A DNA stretch of 64,000 nt from Chelydra serpentina (lineage: Eukaryota; Chordata; Testudines; Chelydridae), in assembly GCA_037349315.1 (NCBI GenBank), contig JBAIAC010000057.1, positions 10,571,501 to 10,635,500 on the forward strand, written 5' to 3'. The notes below the pieces were generated by a model. That model did no database searches. It saw only the letters and a list, made by a program, of their open reading frames with translations, and was not told the origin of the DNA. The translations under genes and the position numbers were made by a program. Shown here piece by piece: positions 20,307 through 31,846 of this stretch (position 1 is its first letter; each line of letters starts with the position of its first letter).

Positions 20307-20775
20307 CAGGGGTCGGCAACCTTTCAGAAGTGGTGTGCCATGTTCACTGTGATTCAGGGTTTCGTGGGCCATTAATACATTTTAACGTTTTTAGAAGGTC
20401 TCTCCCTATAAGTCTACATATTATATAAATAAACTATTGTTGTATTTAAAGTAAATAAGGTTTTAAAAATATTTAAGACGCTTCATTTAAAATCAAATTA
20501 AAATGCAGATCTTATCAGTTTAGTGTGATCCTTGCCCTTGCTTTTCCTTGCCGTGTCTTCCAATGTGGGCCACAGCAGGGGGTGGCTGAAGAGTGCTGGG
20601 CCGAGGCCAGGAGCAGAGCCCCGGGCTGGCTGCCGGTACCCCAGGCCGGCAGTGGGCTGAGCGAGGCCGGAGATCCAGACCTCGGCTGGCAGGGGGCTGG
20701 CGGCCAGAACCCCAGGCTGGCAGTGGGCTGAGCGGGGCCGGACGTCTGGACCCCGGCGGCCGGAATCCCAAACCA
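20307..20775 (+). mobile_element. hAT-type non-autonomous element with internal GC-rich tandem repeat
   Basis: It starts with the hAT terminus CAGGGGTCGGCAACC. A conserved AT-rich body follows (CATTTTAACGTTTTTAGAAG, ACTATTGTTGTATTTAAAGT), and then a GC-rich tandem array (GGCTGGCAGTGGGCTGAGCG repeated about three times, 20600-20745). The right terminus is missing because a CR1 fragment abuts it. Confidence 0.75.
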
Positions 20776-20900
20776 GGCTGGATCAGACCAATGGCCCATC
20801 TAGTCCAGGATCCTGTCTCCAAGAAGGGCCGACATCACATGCCACAGTGGAAGGTGCAAGGTTGTGGGATAACCTGCCTCTCCTCCCCTCCAGGGAACAT
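20776..20900 (-). mobile_element. CR1 LINE fragment
   Basis: GGATCAGACCAATGGCCCAT, TAGTCCAGGATCCTGTCTCC and CACATGCCACAGTGGAAGG are the reverse complement of a CR1 3' end. Confidence 0.65.
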
Positions 20901-21724
20901 CTCTTCCTGCCCTTTCTCGTCCTTGATTGCACTGCCATAAACATCACTTCTTCCCTTGGACCTGGGACCGTCTTTGTGTCTCACCCAAGAGGCCCTGTTG
21001 CACAGGGTGTGCCAGAAAGCAAAGGACGCATTCCGCATGCGCGACTGCAGCACACTGGGCAATGTGCTGTAAAGTCCGTGGGCTCAGTCCCGCAGCCCTG
21101 GCTCTAGCGGCGGGATCCCACCAGGCGCTTTGCCTGATCCGGGGCTGATTTACACCAGGGGAGGATCTAAGCCAGCTGGGAAGTTGGTTTACATGTTTCC
21201 AGTCTTCCCCAGGGGGTGAAATTGTGGCGGGTGCGGTTTGCCTCCCAGCCTGCCCACCCCAAATAAAAACCTCCCGATGTGCTTATATCCGGCGCTTGCT
21301 GTCGCCTCTCTCTCAGGGAGGGCAATGAATGGCTGACTCCCATACAAACTCCTCCTCCGGGCAGAAGGGCAGGCAAGGCATCGGTATCCTGCCAGTGTCC
21401 GCAGGCTGGACATGATCAGAATGTACGGGGCCTGTTCCCACAGAGGCTGTTATGTACCCGGCTAGCTAGAGCTCACGCTAGCTTGTGGCCATAGCTGTGA
21501 CCTTGTCAGTGCTCTGATGGGGCACAAAAGAGCCCAGGTGCTGCAGGAAGTGGGGTGGGGAGTCACGCTCCATGCAGGTGGGTGCCCGGGGGCTCCTTGC
21601 TGTGGGACATGCTTCCTTATTGATAGGGGCTGGAACTGACGTCCTGACTTGCTGGGGACTCTAAAGATCCGGGGGAAGTTCTTGTAAAACTAGGGGTGTT
21701 CCCGGGGCCAAGCGGATGAAGCAG
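20901..21724. other. Intergenic, little recognised
   Basis: A half MITE (TGATTTACACCAGGGGAGGA) lies at about 21147. The rest is moderately GC-rich and non-coding. Confidence 0.4.
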
Positions 21725-21955
21725 GAGTCAGGAGAGCTGGGTTCTCTTCATCGCGCTGCCCCTGCTCTGCTGGGAGACCGTGGGCAAGCCGCTTCACCTG
21801 CTTGTGCCTCTGTTTTCCTCTCTCACCCTTTTTTTCTTATCGTGAGCTCTGCAGGGCAGGGACAGTCTCGTCCTATATGTCTGTACAGTGCCTAGCACAA
21901 TGCGGCCCTGATCTCGGCTGGAGTCTCTAGGTACTACTGAACTAATGAATAATAA
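21725..21955 (+). repeat. MIR-type SINE
   Basis: GGAGTCAGGAGAGCTGGGTT, GTGGGCAAGCCGCTTCACCT and the tail GTACAGTGCCTAGCACAATG occur in order. CTCTAGGTACTACTGAACTA follows. Confidence 0.7.
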
Positions 21956-22449
21956 CTGGCCTGGTGAAATGCCAATGTGGGTAATTCCCATCTTCCTCCC
22001 TGCAGTTTCCTTTGGCTGCCTCAAGACTGATTCTGCTCTTACTCCAGTTGTGCGTGGGAGTGATGCACTGATGTCCCTGGCGTTATCCCTGATTTACATG
22101 CGTATTTCTGCTTACTGTCTGTTGAGCAGTGTTACTGTATACCGTTGCAGGGCTGCTGAGCTTCACCCCAGAGGTGACTGCATTCCAGCAGTGTGTGGAA
22201 GTGATCTTTGTCTATGCACATTTTTACAAAGTGCTTTAGGAAGCCTCTACATTACAAGGTGCAATAGAAATGAAATTCGCTGCTATTATAACCCGTCACC
22301 AGCATGTCTGTAGCTGTAACTTCAAAGGGAAGGGTGTAGCTAAGTGAATTCCGCACTTGCCCATTCTGACCAAGACTCAGTTCTGAGTTCAGCTTAAGGT
22401 GTGAAATGACACACATTTGCTCTTCCCTCTGATGACAGCAGTTTGTGGG

Positions 22450-22715
22450 ATAGCGTGGTCCAATAGGTAGAGCCCTGGCCTGGGGGTTAGGAGACCTCCA
22501 TCTTAGCTCTGCCACCAACCTGTTATGTGACCTTGGGCAAGTCACTTTGCCTTTGTTCCCCGTTCCACCCTTTTAGGGGAATGCATGGTCTACTTGGCTT
22601 GCTAACTCTCTAGGGCAGGGGTTGTCTGTCTCCCACTTGGAGCTCCTATCATAACAGGGCCTCAATCTTAGCTGAGGCTTCTAGGCACTACTGTAATACA
22701 AGTAAAAATAAACAG
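22450..22715 (+). repeat. MIR-type SINE, nearly full length
   Basis: All parts are visible: the tRNA-like head (GTGGTCCAATAGGTAGAGCC), CORE (TGTGACCTTGGGCAAGTCAC) and tail (GGGCAGGGGTTGTCTGTCTC, AGGCACTACTGTAATACAAG). Confidence 0.8.
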
Positions 22716-22871
22716 AGTTAACTCATCCTCACTATGGCTCTGATTTTCAGCTCAGTCCTTTTTGCACCAAGAGGTTTGCAGGTACAAACCGCTGCTAATT
22801 TAGGCCACGCAGAGATCTAAGGACCTGGGTGCAGGGAGGTGTTTTTAAAACACTGGCAGGGCTTCAGAATA

Positions 22872-23047
22872 GGGGGAGGGATAGCTCAGTGGTTTGAGCA
22901 TTGGCCTCCTAAACCCAGGGTTGTGAGTTCAATCCTTGAGGGGGCCATTTAGGGATCTGGGGCAAAAATTGGGGATTGATCCTGCTTTGAGCAGGGGGTT
23001 GGACTAGATGACCTCCTAAGATCCCTTCCAACCCTGATATTCTATGA
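22872..23047 (+). mobile_element. tRNA-derived turtle SINE with CR1-type tail
   Basis: Pol III promoter boxes are intact: A box TAGCTCAGTGG and B box GTTCAATCC. The 3' end GTTGGACTAGATGACCTCC ... ATTCTATGATTC is the CR1 LINE terminus. The element is flanked by the 8-bp target-site duplication TTCAGAAT at 22863-22870 and 23048-23055. The family is characteristic of turtles. Confidence 0.9.
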
Positions 23048-23244
23048 TTCAGAATGCCCCCCTCCCCCAAATCATTGCAGGTTGAAATTGGCCCTCAGAA
23101 TTATTTGCAGGTGCCAGAGGGAAAGCTGGGGGCTAGAGATCTGCTCCTAAATCCCCTTTCGCCTGCAGACACAGGGCCAAACACGCCTCTGTAACTTCAC
23201 TAGTGTTACAGCGGGGATGGGTTTGGCCCATGCCGGTTTTGTTA

Positions 23245-23485
23245 CCAATGTGGAAAGCACCAGGCCGCTATGGGAGCATCCAGAGGCTCAAAGCCCCATT
23301 GTGCCAGGCACTGCCCAGACAGACACATAGTGAGAGATGGTCCCTACTCCAAAATGCTCGCAGTCTAACCAGACAGAGAGAGGGGAAGCAAAGCAGCTTG
23401 CTCAAATGACACATTAGGTCGGGAAAAGAGCCAGACATATGTCCTCGCCACCAGACCGATGTCCTCGCCACCTGACACCTCTAAC
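23245..23485 (-). repeat. MIR-type SINE
   Basis: CATTGTGCCAGGCACTGCCC, GGTCCCTACTCCAAAATGCT and AGTCTAACCAGACAGAGAGA are a reverse-complement tail. The CORE is diverged. Confidence 0.6.
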
Positions 23486-23489
23486 TCAA

Positions 23490-23690
23490 TGGAGGGTGAC
23501 AGCGCGTTCAAATAATGACGCGAGAGCTAATGCTGAATTGCAGCTGAATTTCCATATAATCCCGAGCCCTGGCTAATGCCATATTAATTCCCTGTGATTA
23601 ATGGGACTCCCGGGAGCACGGTTTAGCGTCTAGCCCTTCTCATGGCAGTGCGATAAATCTGCCCACTGCCTGCAGGCTATCGAGCTGGTG
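23490..23690. promoter_or_regulatory. Candidate conserved non-coding element
   Basis: Apparently unique sequence dense in homeodomain-type words (TTCAAATAATGACGCG, GAGCTAATGCTGAATTG, CCATATTAATTCCC, GTGATTAATGGG). No repeat signature is seen. The regulatory role is a guess. Confidence 0.3.
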
Positions 23691-25960
23691 CTCGGCTCGA
23701 CAGCAAATTCAGCAGCTGCGCAGATACTTGGGGGAACCGTGGCGAACTCTTCTAGTCGCGCCGGGAAGCAAATACCATCCGGCCAGATTTCTCTGGCACT
23801 TTATGCCAAAGCCGGATTCAGGCACACCAAGACCCTGGGCACAGACCCATGGCCCTGCCCCTGTGCTGTGGCCGTGCCCCTCCTGGGGGTGTTAGTGGCG
23901 GGAGTCACCCACGCAAGAACTGTATGCTAGGCTGTTGGGGACCCCTCCCTTAATTCCCCATACTACCATGGCCTCTCCTCAAGCAGACCGGGGTTCCTCT
24001 CAGAGAAGGGAGGACTCTACGTCCACCAAACAGAGGACTCAATATATGTGTGTGGGGGGGTCTGTGCTGACATCACCCCAGCGCAGCCAAACTAGAGTGG
24101 TAGCAGCGTGGGGCCCCTGCCAACAAAATCCTCTGCTAGGCTGGTGTCAGCTGGGGGGGGCGGGCAGCAAGTTTCAGCGTTAACAGTCCACCAAGATCAA
24201 TATGGTAGTTCACACATCTCGGAGCTACAGCTTCAGGCTCTCTGCAGACTCAGGCAGACACCAGGCACAAGCTTTCCTACACCATTGCTAGGGCAAGAGA
24301 TGTCCAGGGTGGGATTTGCAGAAGCAGCAAAGTGATTGAGGAGCATGAGTCTCATTGACTTTCGTGCTTTTGATTATCTCTCCCCTAGCCTCTCGTCGCT
24401 CCAGATACCTAATAATAAAAAAATGCTGGAGGATCCCTTGCGTTACTGAACTGTGTAACCACCCCACAGGCTCTGTGTGGGCACTGCTCCACAGATGTCT
24501 CCATCCTGAGCCGCGTCTAGGGGCAAAATTGTGGGTTCAGCCTCCAGGGTGCCCTCAGCCCTCGGGCTCCCCGTTGAAATTGCCAGCAAAGGGGAAGGCA
24601 GTTCTGTGGCGTGGACCCATGGCCGGTCGACTCTCGACGGAGACACGCTCACACAAAGCGTTTGGGACACGAAGCGGCCTCAGAGCAGCCCCCCTGAGAT
24701 CCCCACACCTTGGCGCTCGATGACGTCCCCTCGCGTCACTTTCCCGGCTGCCGCAGAGGAGCTTGCGGGGCAGCCCATGAGTGGGCCGCACAGGGAGATT
24801 TAACCCGCCTTTGCATTCCCTGATCCTGGGCTGGACAAGTCCCAGGACTGCAGCAGAGGATTTCTGGAAGCGAGGGAGCTCTGGCCGGGCCTCATTTTCC
24901 CCAGCTGGCCACAGACTTGCTATCTCAGCTCTGCAGCCATTGAAGAGCCTCTTCTCCAGAGGTGAGCCTCCAGGGGCCAGCTCAGGTGGCTGTTGGAAAG
25001 CTTTGCCCTGGCGGAGTGGCACCGATTTGCCCCAACTCGGGGTAGGGCCTAGGACAGTGGTTGTGGCCAACTAGCTTCTGAGCAACGGAAGGTTCTCGTC
25101 AGAGCCTGCTCCATGTCCATAGCGCCCTTCTCCGTCAGAGAGAGCGGTCCATTCTCGTGAGCATGGCCACATGGCTCAGGTGTCGACGCTGGCTCAAAAG
25201 AGGGAGGCTTTGAACCCCTTGACGGTTGGTTTGGTTTACGGGGTGGAATTCTCCACAGGAGTTCTGGCTAGTTGGTCATACTGGTCCCTCCTGGCCTTTG
25301 GACCTACCAGCCAGGTTCTCTGCTGGAGTAAATCACAGCGCCTCCGTTCACGTCTCCGATAACAACTACAAGCTGCTGGGCTCAAAGCAGGAATCAGTGG
25401 GTGAAACTCTGTGGCCACGGGGACGGTCTGAGCAGTCCGTTCGGGCCTTAACCGCCCTGCCTTGCGTCAGCTGAGGGTCTGGCCCTACGACGCGATAGCT
25501 GTCTCCGGGTTGTGGTGGTGGTGACGGAGTGATGGCGGCGGGCGAGCGGGAGCTGCCTTCCCAGCACACGTCAACAGACGGTTTCTTTTAATCTAATCCT
25601 CCCAGCTGGCAAATCAGGGGAGAATGACGCCAATCACTGTCTTTCTATAATGCAATGCCTCAGCCTCAGACGAGCTACGAAACCCCTGAAAGGGAAGAAT
25701 ATCTGCACCCCCCCACTCCCTTAAAGGGGCCTTTTAGACCTTTTTCGGTTGCCTCGGCTATGGGGTTTTTCTTTTGCTTTCCTCTTTGGACTCTTCCATG
25801 TGTGTGTGTGTGAAGCCGTCAGGTGCCATATTAAAACCCAACGCAATGAAATGTTCATCTCCTTACATGCTGAACTTGCTCTGGGCCGGACTCGGCGTGG
25901 AAACGTCCCAGAGAAGGGAGTTCATTACGCATCTCGTTTCTTTGCTGAGCATCGCGCTCA
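23691..25960. other. Intergenic, no gene or repeat recognised
   Basis: About 2.3 kb of GC-moderate sequence with overlapping open frames on both strands, none with a recognisable domain. A short (TG)n lies at 25799-25812. Confidence 0.45.
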
Positions 25961-26143
25961 GGGGAGGGATAGCTCAGTGGTTTGAGCATTGGCCTGCTAA
26001 ACCCAGGGTTGTGAGTTCAATCCTTGAGGGGGCCATTTAGGGATCTGGGGCAAAAATTGGGGATTGGTCCTGCATTGAGCAGGGGGTTGGACTAGATGAC
26101 CTCCTAAGGTCCCTTCCAACCCTGATATTCTATGGTTCTATGG
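25961..26143 (+). mobile_element. tRNA-derived turtle SINE with CR1-type tail
   Basis: Full-length copy with the same A box and B box as the 22.9-kb element. It ends CCTGATATTCTATGGTTCTA, and the ATTCTATG repeat is the CR1 tail. Very little divergence from the 42.8-kb copy suggests a younger insertion. Confidence 0.9.
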
Positions 26144-26277
26144 TACCTTTGCCGGCAATTAAACCCACCGCAAAGGAGCACGAAACAGAGCTCCGCGAAG
26201 AGGGGACATTAGCAGGGGTAAGGTTGCTTTGTTTCATAGCTGACAGTACGGGGGTGCTTGTGTCGAAAAGCCGGGAC

Positions 26278-26445
26278 TCAGTAGCGTAGCCAGAGGGGGA
26301 GCAGGGGGAGCGGCTGCTCCCCCCCCCGAGCAGAAGCGGCGCCTTTTTTGTGCTCCGACGCCTTTTGCTCCTGCGCTGCAGCCGGAGCGGAGCATTTTTT
26401 TTTGCTCCCAGCGCTTTTTGGGACGGCCACGGCTCTGTGATGGTA
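26278..26445. repeat. Interspersed repeat with AGCGTAGCCAGAGGG start
   Basis: GTAGCGTAGCCAGAGGGGGA, GAGCGGCTGCTCCC, a C9 run and T8/T9 tracts form a compact element I recognise as repetitive in turtle DNA. I cannot classify it. Confidence 0.4.
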
Positions 26446-26759
26446 TTTCCTTAACGTGTAGCTACGTTTTAGCGCTTGCTTGTCTAAGTGCAGGGCTGAG
26501 GGTGTGGTTTCCATGGGCTGGAGGAACCGCCTTGAGCAAGGGGCGGTGGGGAAGCTGCCCCACCCCAAGAATCGCCCCGTGAGGCATTGTGCCGCTGAGA
26601 CAGTCCCCTCCCTGATGGCTCTTCACTCCAGGATCATGCTGCTGGTCTATACGGGCAGAAAATTCCCACCTCCCACCTGCAGGGACACAGCAAGTAGAGA
26701 GGTGGCGCCAAGATGCTGCCCATTCCCCACCCACCTCCTGAGCGGGCGTAGGCAGGTAA

Positions 26760-27000
26760 GAGGGGACGGCTTATCCAATGGTGAGGGCTGTAGCCTAGAT
26801 CCGGGTTCATTTCCCTGCCCCGCTACTGACTCTTTGCGTGGCCTTGGGCATATCACTTAGACTTTTTGTGCCTCGGTTCCTCTTTTGTGCACTGGGAATA
26901 ATAGCCCAGCCCTCCCTCCCAGGGGTATGGTGAGGGTACATACATGGCAGATTGTGATGTCCTCACATCCAATGATAAAGGGGGCCAGATAAGTACCTTA
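26760..27000 (+). repeat. MIR-type SINE
   Basis: TAGATCCGGGTTCATTTCCC, GCGTGGCCTTGGGCATATCA and TGCCTCGGTTCCTCTTTTGT are the head, CORE and poly-pyrimidine segment. Confidence 0.65.
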
Positions 27001-27816
27001 GAGGGTGTCGTCCCTTTTATACCTACCTGGCTGGACCCAAGATGCCGGGAAGCTGAACAGAACTAGGAGGGGTTTCTTATTCCCCTACATAGGCCCAGCT
27101 GTAGCCCAAGTCAGTGTTTAGCCCTCTGCATGTTTCAAATTCCACACGGGGGAAGGAGAGTGGGGACCGAGGCAGTACAGATTAAATTTGCCGCTCACGC
27201 AGCATTGTGTGACTAACTCAGCCATCACAAGGCAGGGTCTGGGGCCTGCCTCTGGGGCTTCCTGCTTTGAACTATTGTCCTGGAAAGTTCTGGGGCACCT
27301 CGGAGTTCTCTGGCTTCCCAGACCCGCCTGGGAACTTGTCGATGTTGCATCGTCTTATATGGAATAGCAGAGCCCTGGAGTATGGTCCTGACTGTTAAAA
27401 TGCTCCTTTCTGTAGCACATATTCACTCCCCCCAGGGGGCAAACTCCCCGCTGGTGCAAATCAGCAAAACGCCACAGAAGTTAATGGAGCTTCACCCCTG
27501 ACTCCAGCAGAAAATTTCGTCCCATATGTTTTCCGAGTCACAGCTGCCTCGTTTACTGCCAGAGCCCCAAAGGCCCTGCTTATCCGAGCTGCTAAGCGCC
27601 CAGACTTCCTATTGGCATCTGTGTGCTCGGCCCCTTAACAACCAGGCCAGGAGGGTTTGGGGCTTTTCCCCCCACTTACGGCCAACCCCTCACACCTGAT
27701 TTATGGCAGCTGCAGAAGAGGGAGCAGTATTTTAGTCTGTCCCATGCATCATGAGCTCTCAGCTGTGTCTCCAGAATCTTTACGGATGGTGATGATATAT
27801 GAATCAGAAAGGACAT
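27001..27816. other. Intergenic with one MITE piece
   Basis: A GCTGGTGCAAATCAGC...CACCCCTGACTCCAGC palindromic fragment lies at about 27430-27525. Nothing else is recognised. Confidence 0.4.
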
Positions 27817-27824
27817 CTATCTAT

Positions 27825-27885
<61 letters not shown>

Positions 27886-27963
27886 CCCATCCACCTCATC
27901 TATCTATCTATCTATCCCCATCCACCTCATCTATCTATCTATCTACCCATCCCCATCCACCTC

Positions 27964-27998
<35 letters not shown>

Positions 27999-28014
27999 CC
28001 CATCCACCTCATCC

Positions 28015-28057
<43 letters not shown>

Positions 28058-28073
28058 CCCATCCACCTCATCC

Positions 28074-28112
<39 letters not shown>

Positions 28113-28124
28113 CCCATCCACCTC

Positions 28125-28163
<39 letters not shown>

Positions 28164-28175
28164 CCCATCCACCTC

Positions 28176-28230
<55 letters not shown>

Positions 28231-28242
28231 CCCATCCACCTC

Positions 28243-28285
<43 letters not shown>

Positions 28286-28364
28286 CCCATCCACCTCATC
28301 TATCTATCTATCTATCTATCCCCATCCACCCCCTCTATCTATCTACCTAGCTATCTATCGAGCT
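27817..28364 (+). repeat. (ATCT)n microsatellite with ten regular interruptions
   Basis: ATCT runs of varying length are separated ten times by CCCCATCCACCTCAT or a close variant (from about 27885 to 28320), giving a higher-order unit of roughly 30-70 bp. The array is free of stop codons in some frames, which explains the long YLSI-type open frames. No protein is implied. Confidence 0.95.
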
Positions 28365-29644
28365 ATCTACTTGCCATCTTGCTGAGCAGACAGCTAAAAA
28401 AGTTTGGGACAATCTTGACCGGAAAGTCACTGCTGATTGTACCACGAGATGTCCTTTTTATATGGTTGGCTTTCTGCTCAGAGCCATTTTAAAGGCAATA
28501 GGCCATTAAAGTCTGGGCATCGATACCTATCGCGACGCTTTAATGCTCTCTGGCCTTGCTTCTTGTTGCGAAACCCTGGGTTCAGGCAGGATGGGAACGC
28601 CGTCACTTACACTCCCAGTTTATTGAACGTCCTTCTGTATTTCAACGGGAACGCGAAGGCTTTGGCTGCTATTGCTGTTAGATCTCGGAAGTGATTTGGC
28701 AGGGAAAATCCAGCTGTGGGTTGGTGATTCAGAAGGCGGCACATTCTCCCGTGGGTCAGAGCTGCCCCCATGACCAGTGTGGCGTAAGGAGATGCTGCGC
28801 AGCCTAGACTAGCATTTTTCAGATAAGATGCAAAACTCACCGGTGGTCATTAAAGATCCCCCGGTGCCATTCACAAGAAGAGGCGTGTCCTCACTGCATT
28901 CCCATTCCAGCTACGTACCCTCCCCATTACCGTACCTGGCAAGGGTATTCGTCACTTCTTTCCCGATCATTGCACAGTGTCCGCTGGGCGCTGTTGCGTG
29001 GCCTGACACAACCCACCCCAGAGGTGGGTGAAAAGATCTCTATTGCGCTTAGAGGGCAACCCCATGGAAGTCCAGGGGCCTGATTCTTATCTCACTTGGC
29101 CTGGTTTTAGACCTGTGCGTGGCGCTAAATCAGTAAGGAAATGGCTTGATGCTCAACCGGTGTAAATCAGCTTCCTTGATGTCAGTGCGGGCCCGGTGAC
29201 TTTCAAATGAATAATGAGGCTGACTCGCAAGACGCCTTCCTCCTCGCTATGTCCACCGTTCTCCTCAGCAAATTTTAAGTGGTTCCTTGTTTTGATTCCT
29301 TTCTCTTATTGCCGACAATGCCTGGCCAGTAAATCAGCCTTGAGGATGAAAATAGGCTTATTTTTTATTTTGTTTTCACATCAGATGAATGTTAGAGTTC
29401 TCACCCCTCGTGCTGCATCGACTAAGCACGAACAATACGTTTCCCGCACCGGCGTTACAATGATAATAGATTCTTGTATCCGTCACCATTATACGTGGAT
29501 GAATGGAGGGAGTTTTTCAGCTTTATTTCCTCTGTTATGTGCTGGAAGGCTATCTCAGAGTGGAGTTTAACTAGATATTTGCATAGTGGTTGATGAGATA
29601 TGTGATCTTATCTGACTGGCTTATGCTATAACTCAGAAAGTTTA
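28365..29644. promoter_or_regulatory. Unique intergenic sequence with a candidate non-coding element
   Basis: No repeats are recognised. 29200-29600 is AT-rich with words such as GGCTTATTTTTTATTTTG, CAATGATAATAGATTC and TAACTAGATATTTGCAT, and might be a conserved element. Confidence 0.3.
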
Positions 29645-29800
29645 ACAGTAAATAATACTTAGCACTTTTCATCCGTAGGTCTCCAGTGCTTTACAAGGGG
29701 AGACAGTAACATTCCTCATTGTACAGATGGGGAAACTGAGGCCCCCAGGGAGGGGAAGGGACTAGGGCAAGGCCTCACAATAAGTTAATGACAGCTACAA
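29645..29800 (-). repeat. MIR-type SINE
   Basis: AATACTTAGCACTTTTCATC, CCAGTGCTTTACAAGGG and TACAGATGGGGAAACTGAGG are a reverse-complement MIR tail. Confidence 0.65.
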
Positions 29801-29804
29801 CCTA

Positions 29805-29898
29805 AGGGGTAGATTTTTAAAGGCACTTACGTGCCAAACTCCTGTTGAAATCCATGAGAATTAGGTACCTAAATACCTTTAAAAATCTGGCCCTAAGT
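29805..29898. repeat. Palindromic MITE-like repeat
   Basis: GGTAGATTTTTAAAGGCACT is mirrored by ACCTTTAAAAATCTGGCCCT. This is the same family as the 1.8-2.1 kb cluster. Confidence 0.6.
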
Positions 29899-30234
29899 GT
29901 CCCGACTCTCAAACACCTATGACAAAGGTGATGTGGAAGGAAATATGTGATGCCATTGGCTCGGATAGTGAAAGGAGCCCAGGGGAGTTAGGTATCCAGA
30001 ATGTCAATGGGGTTTGGGCACCAACATCTTGTCATTTCACTTGAAAAGCCCAGCAGAGAGACAGTTTAGAAGATTAGCTCTCCACTAGCACCTCAGTCTT
30101 TCATAGGATCTGTCTCTGCTCCCGTGAACGTCAATAGGAATCTGCCATCAGCTTCCAAGGGAACAGGAGCAGGCTGTCAAATACATTCCTAAGATTAATG
30201 TTCTCTATTAGGAAGTGCTGGACGTGCCACAGGG

Positions 30235-31085
30235 AAGTTACTCGATCACCAGTGGGAAGCGAGGTGGGGCTGCATTATCACCAAGGGGGGAGCCACACAA
30301 ACACCAGTGGGAGGGGAAGGGTGTCCTCCTTATCTCTGATTGGGCGGGAGAGGTCTATGTGGTCACCATTGGCAGGGGGAAGAGGTGGGAACTGGGTGAT
30401 CACCAGTGAGAGTGGGGTAGGAGATTGGTGATCACCAGTGGGAGTAGAGGGGCGGACTGGGTGATCACTAATGGGAGAAGGGGGGGCCTGGGTGATCACC
30501 AGTGGGAGAAGGTGGGGTCTGGGTGATCACCAGTGGGAGAAGGAGGGGGCTGGATGATCACCAGTGGGAGAAGAGGGGGTGCTGGGTGATCACCAATGGG
30601 AGAAGAGGGGGGTCTGGGTGATCACCAGTGGGAGAAGAGGGGGGGCTGGGTGATCACCAGTGGGAGAAGGGGTGGGGTCTGGGTGATCACCAGTGGGAGA
30701 AGAGGGGGGCTGGGTGATCACCAGTGGGAGAAGGGATGGGGTCTGGGTGATCACCAGTGGGAGAAGAGGGGGGTCTGGGTGATCACCAGTGGGAGAAGGG
30801 GTGGGGGCTGGGTGATCACCAATGGGAGAAGAGGGGGGTCTGGGTGATCACCAGTGGGAGAAGAGGTGGGGGCTGGGTGATCACCAATGGGAGAAGAGGG
30901 GCGTCTGGGTGATCACCAGTGGGAGAAGGAGGGGGCTGGATGATCACCAGTGGGAGAAGAGGGGGTGCTGGGTGATCACCAATGGGAGAAGAGGGGGGGC
31001 TGGGTGATCACCAGTGGGAGAAGAGGGGGGGGCTGGGTGATCACCAGTGGGAGAAGGGGTGGGGGCTGGGTGATCACCGATGGCA
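30235..31085 (+). repeat. 30-34 bp minisatellite with GGTGATCACC palindrome
   Basis: More than twenty units of GGGTGATCACCAGTGGGAGA followed by an A/G tract. Units are homogeneous from about 30396 and degenerate toward the left end. Each carries the perfect 10-bp palindrome GGTGATCACC, and length variation lies in the G run. Confidence 0.95.
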
Positions 31086-31090
31086 GGGGA

Positions 31091-31721
31091 GGTGTCCACA
31101 AGAAACTCTCTATAAAGATGTGTTCCACACGGCACAATTTGGGACCCCTGTCCTAGGCCGAGTCCCTGGGAGTGGTTTTGACCATCGGGTTTCTCACAGT
31201 GTAGTTGGAGGCCAAGGAGATGCGACAGGCAGGGACATTCCTTTGTAGGGAAAAGATGTGGGTGGTGTTCCCCCCCCCCCCCCGCTTTCCAGTGTCGTTG
31301 AGCCTGGTGCTATGACAATGTGAGGCTGACAGCGTTAACTAGAGCCCCGGGCAGAACGTGGGCAGGAGGCTCCCATGCACAGCTCCAGCGCCGCGCCTTG
31401 GTCCTGCCCCGCATCTGGGCTCCCACGCCGCTCCGACAATGCAGCTCAGTCCTTAACCTGCAGCCCCCCCCGCTCTCCTCCCCCCCGCCCCCGTGCTTCT
31501 CTGGTCCTGCCTCCTCCTCCCCCAGCTCTGCTAACACCCCTGAAGCCTGACGTACTATTCTACACCCCCGACGGGTGGCCCTCAATCCCAGCACACGGCA
31601 CCTGCTGCTGTTCTGGGAGAGGCGCCCACAAAGTATCTCCATCTTAGCACCACCCTGCTATCCTGTCTCTTGGCCATTCTCAAGCAGGGGCTGCCCATTA
31701 CGCCGGGCTACGTGCTGGTCC
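31091..31721. other. Intergenic GC-rich stretch
   Basis: A C14 run is at about 31270. GC-rich 31330-31620 has open frames on both strands without domains. No gene is recognised. Confidence 0.4.
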
Positions 31722-31846
31722 TAGGGTGACCCGATGTCCCCGATTTTATAGGGACAGTCCCGATTTTGGGGTCTTTTTCTTATATAGGCTCCTATTACCC
31801 CCCACTCCCTGTCCCGATTTTTCACACTGGCTGTGTGGTCACCCTA
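31722..31846 (+). mobile_element. hAT MITE, copy 1 (TAGGGTGACC type)
   Basis: A 125-bp element with termini TAGGGTGACC and GGTCACCCTA. The flanks GCTGGTCC (31714-31721) and GTTGGTCT (31847-31854) fit an 8-bp target duplication with two transitions. Confidence 0.8.

Noticed and set aside
27817..28364. CRISPR-like alternation of repeat and spacer in the ATCT array
   Set aside because: The spacers are simple ATCT runs and the constant word is a microsatellite interruption.
27657..28385. 242-codon open frame with repeated YLSI
   Set aside because: It is the translation of the ATCT microsatellite and has no non-repetitive coding flank.
30235..31085. CRISPR-like regular repeat array
   Set aside because: Units are directly tandem with no unique spacers, and the DNA is vertebrate.
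30596..31248. Open frames with repeated WVITSGRRGG-like units
   Set aside because: They translate the 30-34 bp minisatellite. Unit length varies in the G run, so no frame is maintained.
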